Of a stretch of DNA of 64,000 bases, positions 27,923 through 37,396 are shown piece by piece (position 1 is the stretch's first letter; each line of letters starts with the position of its first letter). The stretch is taken from NCBI RefSeq assembly GCF_050749885.1, contig NZ_JBOIUB010000001.1, positions 620,001 through 684,000 of the forward strand. The letters are read 5' to 3'. This DNA comes from Zooshikella sp050749885. GTDB lineage: Bacteria > Pseudomonadota > Gammaproteobacteria > Pseudomonadales > Zooshikellaceae. The notes beneath the pieces are model-generated. The model was not told the DNA's origin, searched no databases, and worked only from the letters and a program-made list of their open reading frames with translations. Made by a program: the position numbers and the translations under genes.

Positions 27923-28900
27923 CTAAAGACTGTGAGTTAAGTAAAGAACGATGCCATACCCCACATAACAAGCAACTAGGCAGGAACCATTAATACGGCT
28001 AAGTGAGGATTGCCGAATTTTACCCCAGAAAATCATCCCAACCAGTAATCCTGTGAGTAACAACATAGCTAGATAGTCACGCTGGAAGACAAGGCTACTA
28101 AAATGGTCAGGGTTTATCAGCGCGGGCATAGGTAGTACAGCCAGTAAGTTAAAAAGGTTTGAGCCAACCACATTACCAATTGCAATGTCGTGGTGATTTT
28201 TTCGAGCACTAGCAATTGAAGCTGCTAGTTCTGGGAGACTGGTTCCAATTGCAACCACTGTTAAACCAATGATGAGTTCACTGACACCGAGCCAATAAGC
28301 AATTTCAGTGGCTCCCCACACCAAGATTCTGGAACTAATAAGGAGAAGAACCAGCCCACAAATGAATAACCAGGTTGCTTTTTTTTGTGGGATATCAGGA
28401 ACCTCCTCCTCTTCCTCAGTAATCAGTGGGTCTGCACCTTTAGAGGCATTTTGCTGCCAACGATAAAATAGATAAAGCGTTGCCACTAACCCACTCAGTA
28501 GAATTATTCCATCCATCAGGGCCAAGCTAGAGTCGAAGAGACACACTCCTGCTAGAAATGTCACGGCAAGTAAAAGGGGGACTTCTTTACGCAGTAAAGA
28601 TGACTTTATTGGGAGGGGGGCTACTAGTGCAGTAATACCTAAAACTAAACCGATGTTGGCAATGTTAGAGCCTAGTGCATTACCAGCCGCTAAACCTGAG
28701 TGCCCATCCGAAGCGGCCATGATCGCCACTAGAATTTCTGGTGCAGAGGTACCAAAAGCGACAATGGTTAAACCTATCATCATCGTTGACATGCCAAAAT
28801 TACGTGCGGTGGCGGCTGCGCCATCGACAAACATATCAGCACTCCAAATGAGCACAGCAAAACCTACCAAGATGGCGATAAAAGCTAATAGCAGAGACAT
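27923..28900 (-). CDS. yrbG: Calcium/sodium antiporter (YrbG family)
   Basis: 325 residues with about ten membrane helices. The two inverted alpha-repeats of the CaCA family carry the ion-binding signatures GTSAPEILVA (first half) and GTSLPELAAS (second half). The central acidic loop EEEEEVPD joins the halves. The physiological cation is not certain. It occurs at the head of the kds-lpt cluster in many gammaproteobacteria. Confidence 0.94.
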   Translation of the reverse strand: MSLLLAFIAILVGFAVLIWSADMFVDGAAATARNFGMSTMMIGLTIVAFGTSAPEILVAIMAASDGHSGLAAGNALGSNIANIGLVLGITALVAPLPIKSSLLRKEVPLLLAVTFLAGVCLFDSSLALMDGIILLSGLVATLYLFYRWQQNASKGADPLITEEEEEVPDIPQKKATWLFICGLVLLLISSRILVWGATEIAYWLGVSELIIGLTVVAIGTSLPELAASIASARKNHHDIAIGNVVGSNLFNLLAVLPMPALINPDHFSSLVFQRDYLAMLLLTGLLVGMIFWGKIRQSSLSRINGSCLVACYVGYGIVLYLTHSL

Positions 28901-29498
28901 AAATTCAACTCGTTTATATTCTCATGTTGTTTGGGCGCTATTAAAGAAAGTCTGTAAGTGAAATGCAAGTAAAGAAAAAAGAATAAATCGTTTGCATTAA
29001 GTTATTGCATTGAGACATTTGTCATTAATTTGCAGTCATTATGCTTTCACAACTATTCGATGACGAAAATCATTACTCTAGTGGGATATGTTATACAGAT
29101 CAGCATTTTAGTCAGTAGGTGATAATAATTTGCGACTTGCTCCCCTCAGCCCCTCCTTCGTTAACTGATAAGCTTGATTGCGTTCTGTACGACAGGTGTT
29201 TGCTATTTGTATACCGTTTATGAATTATTTTTGTGCTGTCTGACACTTATTGTGTGCTGGTTGTGTCTGAGAATAAGTTTGTTGTAGGTAAAGTGATATA
29301 GCCACGTTTTTTAGCTTATATAGCACTTAAATTTATTCGTTGATGAAATTGCAGTTTGTAAAATGCTTATAAAAAATTTTAACGATTAGCTTTGGTCTGT
29401 TGTATTAGGGCAACAAACCTTTGGAGCACCTAGCGTACAGCCAGTACAAGTCGAAGTAATCCGTTGTTATGAACTAGGTCAATCACGAGGGTTTAGCC
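28901..29498. other. 598-bp intergenic region
   Basis: Non-coding on both strands as far as can be seen; AT-rich. It must contain the promoter of the yrbG-kds operon (minus) and of the aminopeptidase gene (plus). No convincing -35/-10 pair, terminator or repeat was recognised. GAGGG lies 6-7 bases before the GTG at 29499. Confidence 0.4.
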
Positions 29499-31160
29499 GT
29501 GAAGCTTCTACCATTAAGTCGTGTCTTTGTGAGTAGTGCATTGTTAGCTGCAGTCAGTATGTCTGGTTGGGCTGATGATGGCTTTTGGATCACCATCGAT
29601 AAAGAGACACGGGAAAAAATCCGTACAGAAATGCCTTATCTTTTGGAGGATGTTGATCTGTCATCACTGGCAGCTGATGAAGCATTTTCAACAAGTAACT
29701 CAACTGTCGCCAAGGTTTCGACGAAAAAAATAGATGCACTAAGTCAGTTTATTCACCTACGGATGAAACGCTGTGGGGGATTTATAGTGCATGATGACTT
29801 TGAGCAAGCACTTGCTTTGGTGAAGCAAAATGAAAATATCCCTCTTAATGGTTTTGTAGAACCTAATTACACCATTGATCAAGGGGAAATAGTTACTGCT
29901 CTGATTCCTTCTGTTCAGGAAGCATCTTTAAAAGAAACCATAAATAGTTTAAGTCGCTTTAATAATCGTTATTATCAAAGCGATACAGGTGTAGAGGCCG
30001 CTAGCTGGATTAAAAGTCAGTGGGAGCAGTTAGCAAAAGGTCATGAAAATGTTTCAGTTGAATTGGTGAAGCATAGTCAGTGGCAACAACCATCTGTGGT
30101 ATTGACCTGGAAAGGAAGTGAGTTACCAGATGAGGTTGTTGTTGTGGGTGGGCACCTGGACTCTATCAACCAAAGCAGTAGTGACAAAATACGCGCAAAA
30201 GCACCCGGTGCTGATGATAATGCATCAGGTATAGCCTCACTGACTGAAGCAATGCGAGTGCTTTTTACAAGTGATTTTAACCCTAAACGCACGATAAAGT
30301 TTATGGGGTATGCGGCAGAAGAAGTTGGCTTGCGAGGGTCAGGCGATATTGCTGCACAACATAAGCAGAGTAACGCTAATGTTATTGGTGTGATGCAGTT
30401 GGATATGACGCTCTTTAATGGTTCTCGTGCAGATGTTGTATTTATGCAAGACAATACCTCTAATGAGCTTACTCAGTTTACGGCAAAGCTTGCTGAAACC
30501 TATCTTCCAGAAATTAGTGTAGATTACGGTAGTTGTGGTTACGCCTGCTCGGATCATGCTTCCTGGTATCGTAATGGCTATCCAGCAGTAATGCCTTTTG
30601 AAGCGCAAATGCGTGAATCAAATAATAATATTCATACCACGAATGATACATTGGAAAGCGCGGGTGGTAATGGTTTGCATGCCATTAAATTCGCTAAGTT
30701 AGCAACGGCTTTTGCTGTAGAGTTAGCGAAAAGTGCGGGAGATAGCCCTGACAACCCTGATCCAAATACTCCCGATGATGGTTCTTATAAGCAACTGAAA
30801 AATGGCAAAGGCTTCTGCTTAGGCGTCAATAAACAGGGCGGAAATAGGATCACTGCAAGTCAGTGTAATAATGCGGCTAACCAAAAATGGATGATGGATG
30901 GTGAGGGGCGTATTCACCCCAAAGGGAGTGAAAAACAGTGTTTGGCTATGCGCTCTTGGTTTACAGGTGCCAATATGGCTCAACTAAGTGAGTGTAAGAC
31001 AACAGATAATACACAACGTTGGGGGCTGGTTGGTGGAAAGCTGCAAAATGCTGAACACACAAAGTTTTATTTAACACATTTTGGTGAAAAGTATGGTGAC
31101 TGGGTAGGTGTTTGGTATGACTTATCAAATGACTATCAGCAGTGGCAGTGGAGTAACTAA
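29499..31160 (+). CDS. Secreted M28 aminopeptidase with C-terminal ricin-type lectin domain
   Basis: 553 residues from a GTG with a good ribosome-binding site. Order: Sec signal peptide (VFVSSALLAAVSMSGWA), a propeptide (about 27-110), an M28 zinc peptidase domain with ligands and catalytic residues in GGHLDSI, GADDNASG, AAEEVGLRGS, QLDMTLF and NNIHTTND, a Pro/Asp-rich linker (DNPDPNTPDDGS), and a beta-trefoil lectin (about 435-553) with three QxW motifs (QKW, QRW, QQW). The peptidase resembles Vibrio leucyl aminopeptidase. It probably acts outside the cell on glycan-bearing or carbohydrate-associated protein. Monocistronic, in long non-coding flanks. Confidence 0.9.
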   Translation: MKLLPLSRVFVSSALLAAVSMSGWADDGFWITIDKETREKIRTEMPYLLEDVDLSSLAADEAFSTSNSTVAKVSTKKIDALSQFIHLRMKRCGGFIVHDDFEQALALVKQNENIPLNGFVEPNYTIDQGEIVTALIPSVQEASLKETINSLSRFNNRYYQSDTGVEAASWIKSQWEQLAKGHENVSVELVKHSQWQQPSVVLTWKGSELPDEVVVVGGHLDSINQSSSDKIRAKAPGADDNASGIASLTEAMRVLFTSDFNPKRTIKFMGYAAEEVGLRGSGDIAAQHKQSNANVIGVMQLDMTLFNGSRADVVFMQDNTSNELTQFTAKLAETYLPEISVDYGSCGYACSDHASWYRNGYPAVMPFEAQMRESNNNIHTTNDTLESAGGNGLHAIKFAKLATAFAVELAKSAGDSPDNPDPNTPDDGSYKQLKNGKGFCLGVNKQGGNRITASQCNNAANQKWMMDGEGRIHPKGSEKQCLAMRSWFTGANMAQLSECKTTDNTQRWGLVGGKLQNAEHTKFYLTHFGEKYGDWVGVWYDLSNDYQQWQWSN

Positions 31161-31181
31161 AACGCTATAAGGCATTCTGCT

Positions 31182-31214
31182 CCTTCCTTAGCTTTCTAGT
31201 AGGGTTAAGGAAGG
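31182..31214 (+). terminator. Terminator-like hairpin after the aminopeptidase gene
   Basis: A 9-bp perfect stem (CCTTCCTTA / TAAGGAAGG) with a 15-base loop, starting 22 bases after the stop codon. The downstream sequence (CGTTAACGTTGTTTTAG) is only moderately T-rich, so efficiency is uncertain. Confidence 0.5.
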
Positions 31215-31587
31215 CGTTAACGTTGTTTTAGTGGGTGAAATACCTTCAGTTTCAAGTCGTATATATAATCTTCTATTGAGTATTTAAACATTACGCAATG
31301 TAATATTTTTTTACACAGAGCTGTTTTAAATATAGAAATAACCACTTCATTTATATTGGTATTAAAGTTTCGCAACACTAAGTGTTGTTTATGAAAATGT
31401 GTTGATAGTGTTTAATTATTGTTAAATGCTATGTTGTTATTGGTTTGTAGTGTGATAAAAAAGATATTCACTAGTGTGATCTAAATATCAATACTGTTAC
31501 TTTGGTGCAAAATGGTTTAATGCATCTCGATGCTTCATGGGGTAGTAAGTACATTCTTTTGTAGTTTAGTGTATAAAAAGCTGCTTT

Positions 31588-31615
31588 TTGTTTCCCTCTT
31601 AAATAGTGCTAAAAT
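31588..31615 (+). promoter_or_regulatory. Candidate sigma-70 promoter of the mla operon
   Basis: TTGTTT (31588-31593), a 16-base spacer and TAAAAT (31610-31615), followed by a GC-rich start region GCGCGCC. The transcript would have a leader of about 250 bases before mlaF. Confidence 0.45.
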
Positions 31616-31869
31616 GCGCGCCCTAGTAACAAAATACTAATACTGTCAGCCGGCACTAAGTACTTTTACCTAACTATGGATACATTGTCTTTGCTGAAAA
31701 AGGGATAGATGACAATCCTTTAATGACAGCCGAATAATGAACCGTTGTATAAAATGTGCACTATTTTCAAATAAAGCTTACGTATTCAAATAAAATGAGT
31801 GCAGTATTTATTTGATTCAGTCTGGCCCATAGTCAATGTTGTTCTGCGTTTAACAAAGGTTGATAAATT

Positions 31870-32685
31870 ATGGCGTTTGCCTCTGATAATATTGTCGAAA
31901 TTAACGGCTTAACGTTTAAACGTTCAGGTCGTGCTATTTATGACAATGTCACAATACATATTCCTAGAGGAAAAGTGACAGCTATTATGGGGCCAAGTGG
32001 AACTGGTAAAACCACGTTATTACGCTTGATTGGGGCCCAGCTTAAGCCTGATGCTGGCGATATTATTGTGGATGGACATAGTATTCCTTCTTTAGGGCGT
32101 AGTGATTTATTTAGGGTTCGACGAAAAATGGGCATGTTGTTTCAAAGTGGTGCTCTTTTTACTGACCTTAGTGTTTATGAAAACGTTGCTTTTCCATTAC
32201 GTGTACATACTCAGCTTCCAGAAGCAATGATTCGTGATGTGGTATTAATGAAGTTGCATGCAGTTGGTCTTCGTGGTGCAAGAGATTTAATGCCCAGTGA
32301 ACTTTCTGGTGGTATGGCGCGTCGGGTTGCGTTGGCAAGAGCTATAGCTTTGGACCCGATGATGATTATGTACGATGAACCTTTTGTTGGACAGGACCCT
32401 ATTGCGATGGGGGTTTTAGTCCAGTTGATTCGTTTATTAAATGATGCCTTGAATTTAACCAGTATTGTTGTTTCCCATGATGTTCATGAAGCTGCCAGTA
32501 TTGCAGATTACATTTATGTCGTTGGTGATGCCAGTGTATTAGGTCATGGGGCACCTGATGAGTTAATGAATTCTACAGATGACAGAATAAGACAGTTTAT
32601 GAAAGGTCTACCAGATGGTCCTGTACCTTATCATTATCCGGCACAAGATTATCGCCAAGACTTGTTGATGGGAGAGGTTTTATGA
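31870..32685 (+). CDS. mlaF: Phospholipid transport ABC ATPase MlaF
   Basis: 271 residues. Walker A GPSGTGKTT, signature LSGGMARR, Walker B MIMYDEPFVGQD and switch His in VVSHDVHEA. The C-terminal extension (PYHYPAQDYRQD) is typical of MlaF, where it contacts a neighbouring subunit. It energises MlaE to move phospholipids between inner and outer membrane. The stop overlaps the mlaE start (ATGA). Confidence 0.96.
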   Translation: MAFASDNIVEINGLTFKRSGRAIYDNVTIHIPRGKVTAIMGPSGTGKTTLLRLIGAQLKPDAGDIIVDGHSIPSLGRSDLFRVRRKMGMLFQSGALFTDLSVYENVAFPLRVHTQLPEAMIRDVVLMKLHAVGLRGARDLMPSELSGGMARRVALARAIALDPMMIMYDEPFVGQDPIAMGVLVQLIRLLNDALNLTSIVVSHDVHEAASIADYIYVVGDASVLGHGAPDELMNSTDDRIRQFMKGLPDGPVPYHYPAQDYRQDLLMGEVL

Positions 32686-33497
32686 AGCGGCAACGACAGG
32701 ACTTAATGACCAGCTTCATTACTTTTCTTCGTCGCCTTGGTCAGACTGGGATTGCGCGAGTTGAGTCAATAGGACGCTCGGGTGTTTTTTTATTACTGGC
32801 CATCTTTGGTCGTTCTGGTTTTGGCTCACGTTATCAGTTGCTAGTACAGCAACTGTATTCAATAGGTGTGCTGTCACTGGTCATTATATCTGTTTCAGGC
32901 CTCTTTATTGGGATGGTACTGGGCCTTCAGGGATATAACATACTCGTTACCTATGGTTCTGAAGAAGCTGTCGGTCAGATGGTTGCATTGACCCTGCTTC
33001 GTGAGCTGGGTCCTGTTGTTACTGCATTGCTTTATGCGGGGCGTGCGGGGTCTGCACTGACGGCAGAAATTGGCTTGATGAAAGCAACGGAACAACTATC
33101 CAGTATGGAAATGATTGGCGTTGATCCATTAAAAAGAATTGTTGCACCACGCTTTTGGGCTGGTTTTATTTCAATGCCATTGCTTGCGGCAATTTTTAGT
33201 GTCATTGGCATTTATGGTGGGGCCATGGTCAGCGTTGACTGGCTTGGTATTTACGAAGGGTCTTTTTGGTCAAACATGCAACAGTCTGTTAATTTTGCAG
33301 ATGATGTCTGTAATGGTGTGATTAAAAGCCTGGTCTTTGGTTTTGTCGTAACCTGGATCGCCGTTTTCCAAGGCTACGATACTATGCCCACTTCAGAAGG
33401 CATTAGTCGAGCAACAACGCGAACCGTTGTTTATTCGTCATTAGCTGTACTGGGTTTAGACTTTATTTTAACGGCAGTGATGTTCGGAGAACTGTAA
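32682..33497 (+). CDS. mlaE: Phospholipid transport permease MlaE
   Basis: 271 residues, MlaE/YrbE family. About five membrane helices with the conserved ELGPVVTALLYAGRAGSALTAEIGLMKATEQ block that couples to the ATPase. The start at 32682 has GGAGAGG five bases upstream. Its stop overlaps the mlaD start (TAATG). Confidence 0.96.
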   Translation: MKRQRQDLMTSFITFLRRLGQTGIARVESIGRSGVFLLLAIFGRSGFGSRYQLLVQQLYSIGVLSLVIISVSGLFIGMVLGLQGYNILVTYGSEEAVGQMVALTLLRELGPVVTALLYAGRAGSALTAEIGLMKATEQLSSMEMIGVDPLKRIVAPRFWAGFISMPLLAAIFSVIGIYGGAMVSVDWLGIYEGSFWSNMQQSVNFADDVCNGVIKSLVFGFVVTWIAVFQGYDTMPTSEGISRATTRTVVYSSLAVLGLDFILTAVMFGEL

Positions 33498-33964
33498 TGG
33501 TGCGCATGAGAACCGTTGAGATCAGCGTGGGAGTTTTTATGCTGGCAGGCATATTTGCGCTGATTTTGTTGGCTTTGCGAGTAAGTGGATTATCCATTCA
33601 GACAGCCCAAACTACTTATCACGTCCATGCTTTCTTTGATCACATTGGTGGTCTCAAAGTGCGTTCCAAGGTGGCTATTAGTGGTGTCAATGTAGGAAGA
33701 GTGGTTTCCATTTCCTATGATAAAACGGAAATGCGTGCCAAGGTTGTTATGGAAATTGACAGCCAAGTTAATAATATTCCAACAGATAGCACGGCAGCCA
33801 TTTTGACCTCAGGTCTTTTGGGCGAGCAGTATATTGGAATTACGTTAGGTGGTGAGGAAAAGACTTTGCAGGAAGGGGGGGAAATATGGAATACCCAACC
33901 AGCGCAAATTCTTGAAGATTTGATTGGAAAATTCCTTAAACAATCAGTCAAAGAAGTTGAATAA
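33497..33964 (+). CDS. mlaD: Phospholipid transport substrate-binding protein MlaD
   Basis: 155 residues. One N-terminal membrane helix (ISVGVFMLAGIFALILLAL) and one MCE domain (about 38-118; HIGGLKVRSKVAISGVNVG). MlaD forms the hexameric ring on MlaE and passes lipid to or from MlaC. Its start overlaps the mlaE stop. Confidence 0.95.
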   Translation: MVRMRTVEISVGVFMLAGIFALILLALRVSGLSIQTAQTTYHVHAFFDHIGGLKVRSKVAISGVNVGRVVSISYDKTEMRAKVVMEIDSQVNNIPTDSTAAILTSGLLGEQYIGITLGGEEKTLQEGGEIWNTQPAQILEDLIGKFLKQSVKEVE

Positions 33965-33998
33965 AGATAAACAGGATTAGCTAGACGAAGGTATATTC

Positions 33999-34658
33999 AT
34001 GAATTTGCGAAACTATTTAACTAAAGCGATTACTTTGGTATTTGCGCAATGCTTCCTCATTTCAAGTGCTTTAGCTGTAGCCGATAGCCCTGATCGGTTG
34101 GTTAAAGATACTACTGAGAAAATGATTGCCGTTATTAAAAAAGAAAAACCAAATTACAAAAGTAATCCACAACGTTTTTTTGGTGAGCTGGATAAAGTGC
34201 TTTCACCTGTTGTTGCATTTGATAAAATCGCACGCAGTGTTATGAGTGTTCGTCACATTAAAAAAGCGACACCTGCACAATTACAGCAGTTTGAAAAAGC
34301 ATTTAAAACCAGCATGATTGAGTTTTATGGAAAAGCATTGCTTAAATACGATAATCAACGTATTGATGTAAAACCAATTCCAGCTGAACATCTCAAAAAA
34401 CCTCGTATACCTGTGCATATGACTATCTATGCTGCAGATGGCACAACTTACCCTTTAACCTACACCATGTTTAAAAATGGTGCAGGAGAGTGGAAGATGC
34501 GTAATGTTGTAGTTAATGGCATCAATATTGGTAAAGTTTTCCAGTCTCAATTTGACCAAGCAATGCGTGAAAACCAGCGCAATATTCAAAAAGTGATCGA
34601 TAACTGGTCTACTATCATGAAGTCTGCAGAAGAAAAGACACGAGCTAAAGGTGCTTAA
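33999..34658 (+). CDS. mlaC: Periplasmic phospholipid shuttle MlaC
   Basis: 219 residues. Signal peptide LVFAQCFLISSALA, then the toluene-tolerance Ttg2/MlaC fold with FFGELDKVLSPVVAFDKIARSVM. It carries phospholipid between the MlaA complex in the outer membrane and MlaFEDB. GAAGG lies 8 bases before the ATG. Confidence 0.95.
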   Translation: MNLRNYLTKAITLVFAQCFLISSALAVADSPDRLVKDTTEKMIAVIKKEKPNYKSNPQRFFGELDKVLSPVVAFDKIARSVMSVRHIKKATPAQLQQFEKAFKTSMIEFYGKALLKYDNQRIDVKPIPAEHLKKPRIPVHMTIYAADGTTYPLTYTMFKNGAGEWKMRNVVVNGINIGKVFQSQFDQAMRENQRNIQKVIDNWSTIMKSAEEKTRAKGA

Positions 34659-34661
34659 GCT

Positions 34662-34976
34662 GTGACCGACGCGACAGTAGAACTTACTCAGCCAGGTGTT
34701 ATTAAAGTTTCAGGCTGCCTTGAGGCAGCCAACGCTGTGGTAATTGAGCAGCAAGGACGAGACTTGATGACGAGTACTAATACAGTGACAGCCTGGCAGA
34801 TTGATCTCAGTGGCATAGTTTCTTGCAGTAGTGTGGGGCTCTCTGTTTTACTTTGCTGGTTACGTTTTTCGAGAAAGTGTTCATACCAGCTTAAGTTCGT
34901 CAATATGTCTGCTGATTTGTTTGATTTGGCCAGAGTAAGTGGCCTTGATAGCGTACTTCCCTTGGGAATTGAGTAA
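34662..34976 (+). CDS. mlaB: STAS-domain protein MlaB
   Basis: 104 residues from a GTG only three bases after the mlaC stop. It shows the STAS pattern AWQIDLSGIVSCSSVGLSVLLCWLRF, where the SCSSVG motif binds MlaF. MlaB stabilises and activates the MlaFE transporter. It is the last gene of mlaFEDCB, followed by a terminator. Confidence 0.93.
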   Translation: MTDATVELTQPGVIKVSGCLEAANAVVIEQQGRDLMTSTNTVTAWQIDLSGIVSCSSVGLSVLLCWLRFSRKCSYQLKFVNMSADLFDLARVSGLDSVLPLGIE

Positions 34977-35003
34977 AAAGTCAGATTTGCTATGGTAATT
35001 AAG

Positions 35004-35038
35004 ACGCAGTTAAGGTTTCGTTACTGCGTATTTTTTTA
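35004..35038 (+). terminator. Rho-independent terminator after mlaB
   Basis: ACGCAGT-TAA pairs with TTACTGCGT (one bulge, 7 perfect outer base pairs), followed at once by seven T residues. It separates mlaFEDCB from ibaG-murA. Confidence 0.82.
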
Positions 35039-35082
35039 TATGATACTCCCCTTTTTTTTCAGCATTCTATGTTGAGGTAGCG

Positions 35083-35340
35083 ATGGGACCAGAGCAAATA
35101 AAAGCATTATTAGAAGATAAGCTGGTAAATACTGAAGTTATCGTTGATGGTGAAGGCTGTAACTTTCAGCTAATACTCGTCAGCGATGAATTCACAGGCT
35201 TATCGCCCGTAAAAAAACAACAGATGGTTTATGCTCACCTCAACCACCTTATCGCTGATGGCACTATCCATGCGGTTACGATGAAATTCTTCTCGCCTGC
35301 TGAGTGGCAACAGTATCTCCAACAAAATGGACAGCAATAG
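35083..35340 (+). CDS. ibaG: BolA-family protein IbaG
   Basis: 85 residues. The BolA-like class II KH-type fold is visible with ILVSDEFTGLSPVKKQQMVYAHL and the conserved HAVTMKFFSPAEW. BolA-family proteins bind monothiol glutaredoxins and [2Fe-2S] clusters. IbaG occurs upstream of murA in many gammaproteobacteria and is linked to acid stress and envelope integrity. 69 bases separate it from murA. Confidence 0.92.
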   Translation: MGPEQIKALLEDKLVNTEVIVDGEGCNFQLILVSDEFTGLSPVKKQQMVYAHLNHLIADGTIHAVTMKFFSPAEWQQYLQQNGQQ

Positions 35341-35409
35341 AAAGTGATGCCCCCTGTGCTGTCAGAGTTTATCTGGCTCAGTATTTAGTAAGAGCTTGAG
35401 GAATAATTA

Positions 35410-36669
35410 ATGGATAAATTGATTATTACCGGTGGTAGTCGCCTGGATGGTGAGATAAGAATTTCCGGAGCGAAAAATGCTGCCTTACCTATCCTGGCGG
35501 CAACACTCTTGGCTGATGAGCCAGTAACAGTGTGTAACCTCCCACACCTTCATGATATTACAACCATGATTGAGCTTTTTGGCCGTATGGGCATTGAGCT
35601 TGTGGTTGATGAAAAGTTAAATGTTGAAGTTCATGCAAACTCAATTAAAAGCTTAAGTGCTCCCTATGAACTGGTGAAAACCATGCGGGCTTCCATCCTT
35701 GTGCTGGGGCCTATGTTAGCGCACTTTGGTAAAGCTGAAGTAGCACTACCGGGTGGTTGTGCTATAGGTAGTCGTCCTGTGGATCTTCATATTCGTGGTT
35801 TGGAAGCCATGGGTGCGGATATTAAGGTTGAGGATGGTTATATCAAAGCGAGTGTTAAAGATCGCTTAAAAGGTGCCCATATTTTCATGGACACAGTGAC
35901 CGTCACCGGTACTGAAAATATTTTAATGGCTGCATGTTTGGCTGATGGGCAAACAGTGATTGAAAATGCGGCTAGAGAGCCTGAAGTGGTCGATTTAGCG
36001 CACTGTTTGATTAAAATGGGTGCGAAAATCTCTGGCCATGGTAGTGACACGATTGTGGTTGATGGGGTACCAAAGCTTCATGGCTGTGTGTATTCTGTAT
36101 TACCCGATAGAATTGAAACTGGAACCTATCTCGTGGCTGCAGCCGTTACGGGGGGGCGGGTGAAAGTTAAAGATACAGATCCTTCTATCCTTGAAGCCGT
36201 ATTGAGCAAGCTGAAAGAAGCGGGCGCTGATATGACTATAGGTGATGATTGGATTGAGCTGGACATGCATGGTAAGCGACCAAAAGCCATCAGCTTGAAA
36301 ACAGCGCCTTACCCTGCGTTTCCAACTGACATGCAGGCACAATTCACAACCTTAAATGCGGTTGCTGAAGGAACAGGTAGTATTACTGAAACCGTTTTTG
36401 AAAATCGCTTTATGCATGCTTTAGAAATGATGCGCATGGGAGCGAATATCACCATTGAGGGCAATACTGCTATTGTCACTGGTGTTGAAAAACTTAAAGC
36501 TGCGCCAGTTATGGCAACTGATCTACGTGCCTCCGCGAGTTTGGTGGTAGCTGGTTTAGTTGCTGAAGGTGATACAGTAGTAGATCGTATTTATCATATT
36601 GATCGTGGCTATGAGTGTATAGAAGAAAAACTTCAACTATTAGGCGCAAAAATCAGACGTGTACCTTAG
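35410..36669 (+). CDS. murA: UDP-N-acetylglucosamine 1-carboxyvinyltransferase
   Basis: 419 residues, EPSP-synthase fold. The catalytic cysteine lies in the loop LPGGCAIGSRPVDLH (the fosfomycin target), so the enzyme should be fosfomycin-sensitive. Lys22 is in SGAKNAALP. It transfers enolpyruvate from PEP to UDP-GlcNAc, the first committed step of peptidoglycan synthesis. Confidence 0.98.
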   Translation: MDKLIITGGSRLDGEIRISGAKNAALPILAATLLADEPVTVCNLPHLHDITTMIELFGRMGIELVVDEKLNVEVHANSIKSLSAPYELVKTMRASILVLGPMLAHFGKAEVALPGGCAIGSRPVDLHIRGLEAMGADIKVEDGYIKASVKDRLKGAHIFMDTVTVTGTENILMAACLADGQTVIENAAREPEVVDLAHCLIKMGAKISGHGSDTIVVDGVPKLHGCVYSVLPDRIETGTYLVAAAVTGGRVKVKDTDPSILEAVLSKLKEAGADMTIGDDWIELDMHGKRPKAISLKTAPYPAFPTDMQAQFTTLNAVAEGTGSITETVFENRFMHALEMMRMGANITIEGNTAIVTGVEKLKAAPVMATDLRASASLVVAGLVAEGDTVVDRIYHIDRGYECIEEKLQLLGAKIRRVP

Positions 36670-36686
36670 CATACGCTACTAAAACA

Positions 36687-37337
36687 ATGAAAAATCAACT
36701 TACGATCGCGTTATCGAAAGGGCGGATTCTCGATGAAACCTTGCCCTTACTAAAAGCTGCAGGCATTGAGCCTGCAGAAGACTTGAAGAAAAGCCGCAAG
36801 TTAATTATTCCCACCCATCATCCTCATGTTAACTTACTCATCGTTCGAACTACTGATGTTCCTACCTATGTTGAATATGGTGCTGCGGATGCAGGTGTTT
36901 CTGGTAAGGATGTCTTGCTTGAGCATGGTACTCATGGGCTGTATGAACCCTTGGATTTAAAAATAGCGTGTTGTCGGTTAATGACGGCAGGACCTGTAGA
37001 CGCTAAACCTCAGGCCAGGGGGAGGCGTGTGGCTACGAAGTTTGTTAACGTTGCTAAGCGTTTCTATGCGGCACAAGGACAGCAAGCAGAAATAATTAAG
37101 TTGTATGGTTCAATGGAATTGGCACCTTTGGTGGGCTTGGCTGATGAAATTGTGGATGTGGTGGATACTGGAAATACACTGCGAGCAAATGGCTTGGCGC
37201 CAAGAGAACTGATTGCTCATGTCAGTGCGAGGCTGGTCATTAATAAGGCTGCGATGAAAATAAAACATAAATTACTTCAAAACCTGATTAAGGACTTGGA
37301 ATCAGCGGTGAATCAGCGGGAAATATCAGGAAAATAA
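36687..37337 (+). CDS. hisG: ATP phosphoribosyltransferase, short form
   Basis: 216 residues from MKNQLTIALSKGRILDETLPLL. The frame runs further upstream into murA but only this ATG fits the family. It catalyses the first step of histidine synthesis. The length shows the short HisG lacking the C-terminal regulatory domain, so it needs HisZ, which is not in this window. It lies 17 bases after murA. Confidence 0.96.
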   Translation: MKNQLTIALSKGRILDETLPLLKAAGIEPAEDLKKSRKLIIPTHHPHVNLLIVRTTDVPTYVEYGAADAGVSGKDVLLEHGTHGLYEPLDLKIACCRLMTAGPVDAKPQARGRRVATKFVNVAKRFYAAQGQQAEIIKLYGSMELAPLVGLADEIVDVVDTGNTLRANGLAPRELIAHVSARLVINKAAMKIKHKLLQNLIKDLESAVNQREISGK

Positions 37338-37396
37338 GTCAAACAGTTCTGGCTTAGTTAATACCGTGCAGCAGTCTTGGTTGGAGAGTGTAATTC

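Larger units (their letters stand above)
31161..31869. other. 709-bp intergenic region before mlaF
   Basis: The first part holds a terminator-like stem (CCTTCCTTA at 31182-31190 with TAAGGAAGG at 31206-31214) after the aminopeptidase gene. The rest is AT-rich with no credible gene. The mla promoter candidate is at 31588-31615, leaving an unusually long leader of about 250 bases, in which CAAATAAA recurs within ATTTTCAAATAAA and ATTCAAATAAA. Confidence 0.45.
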
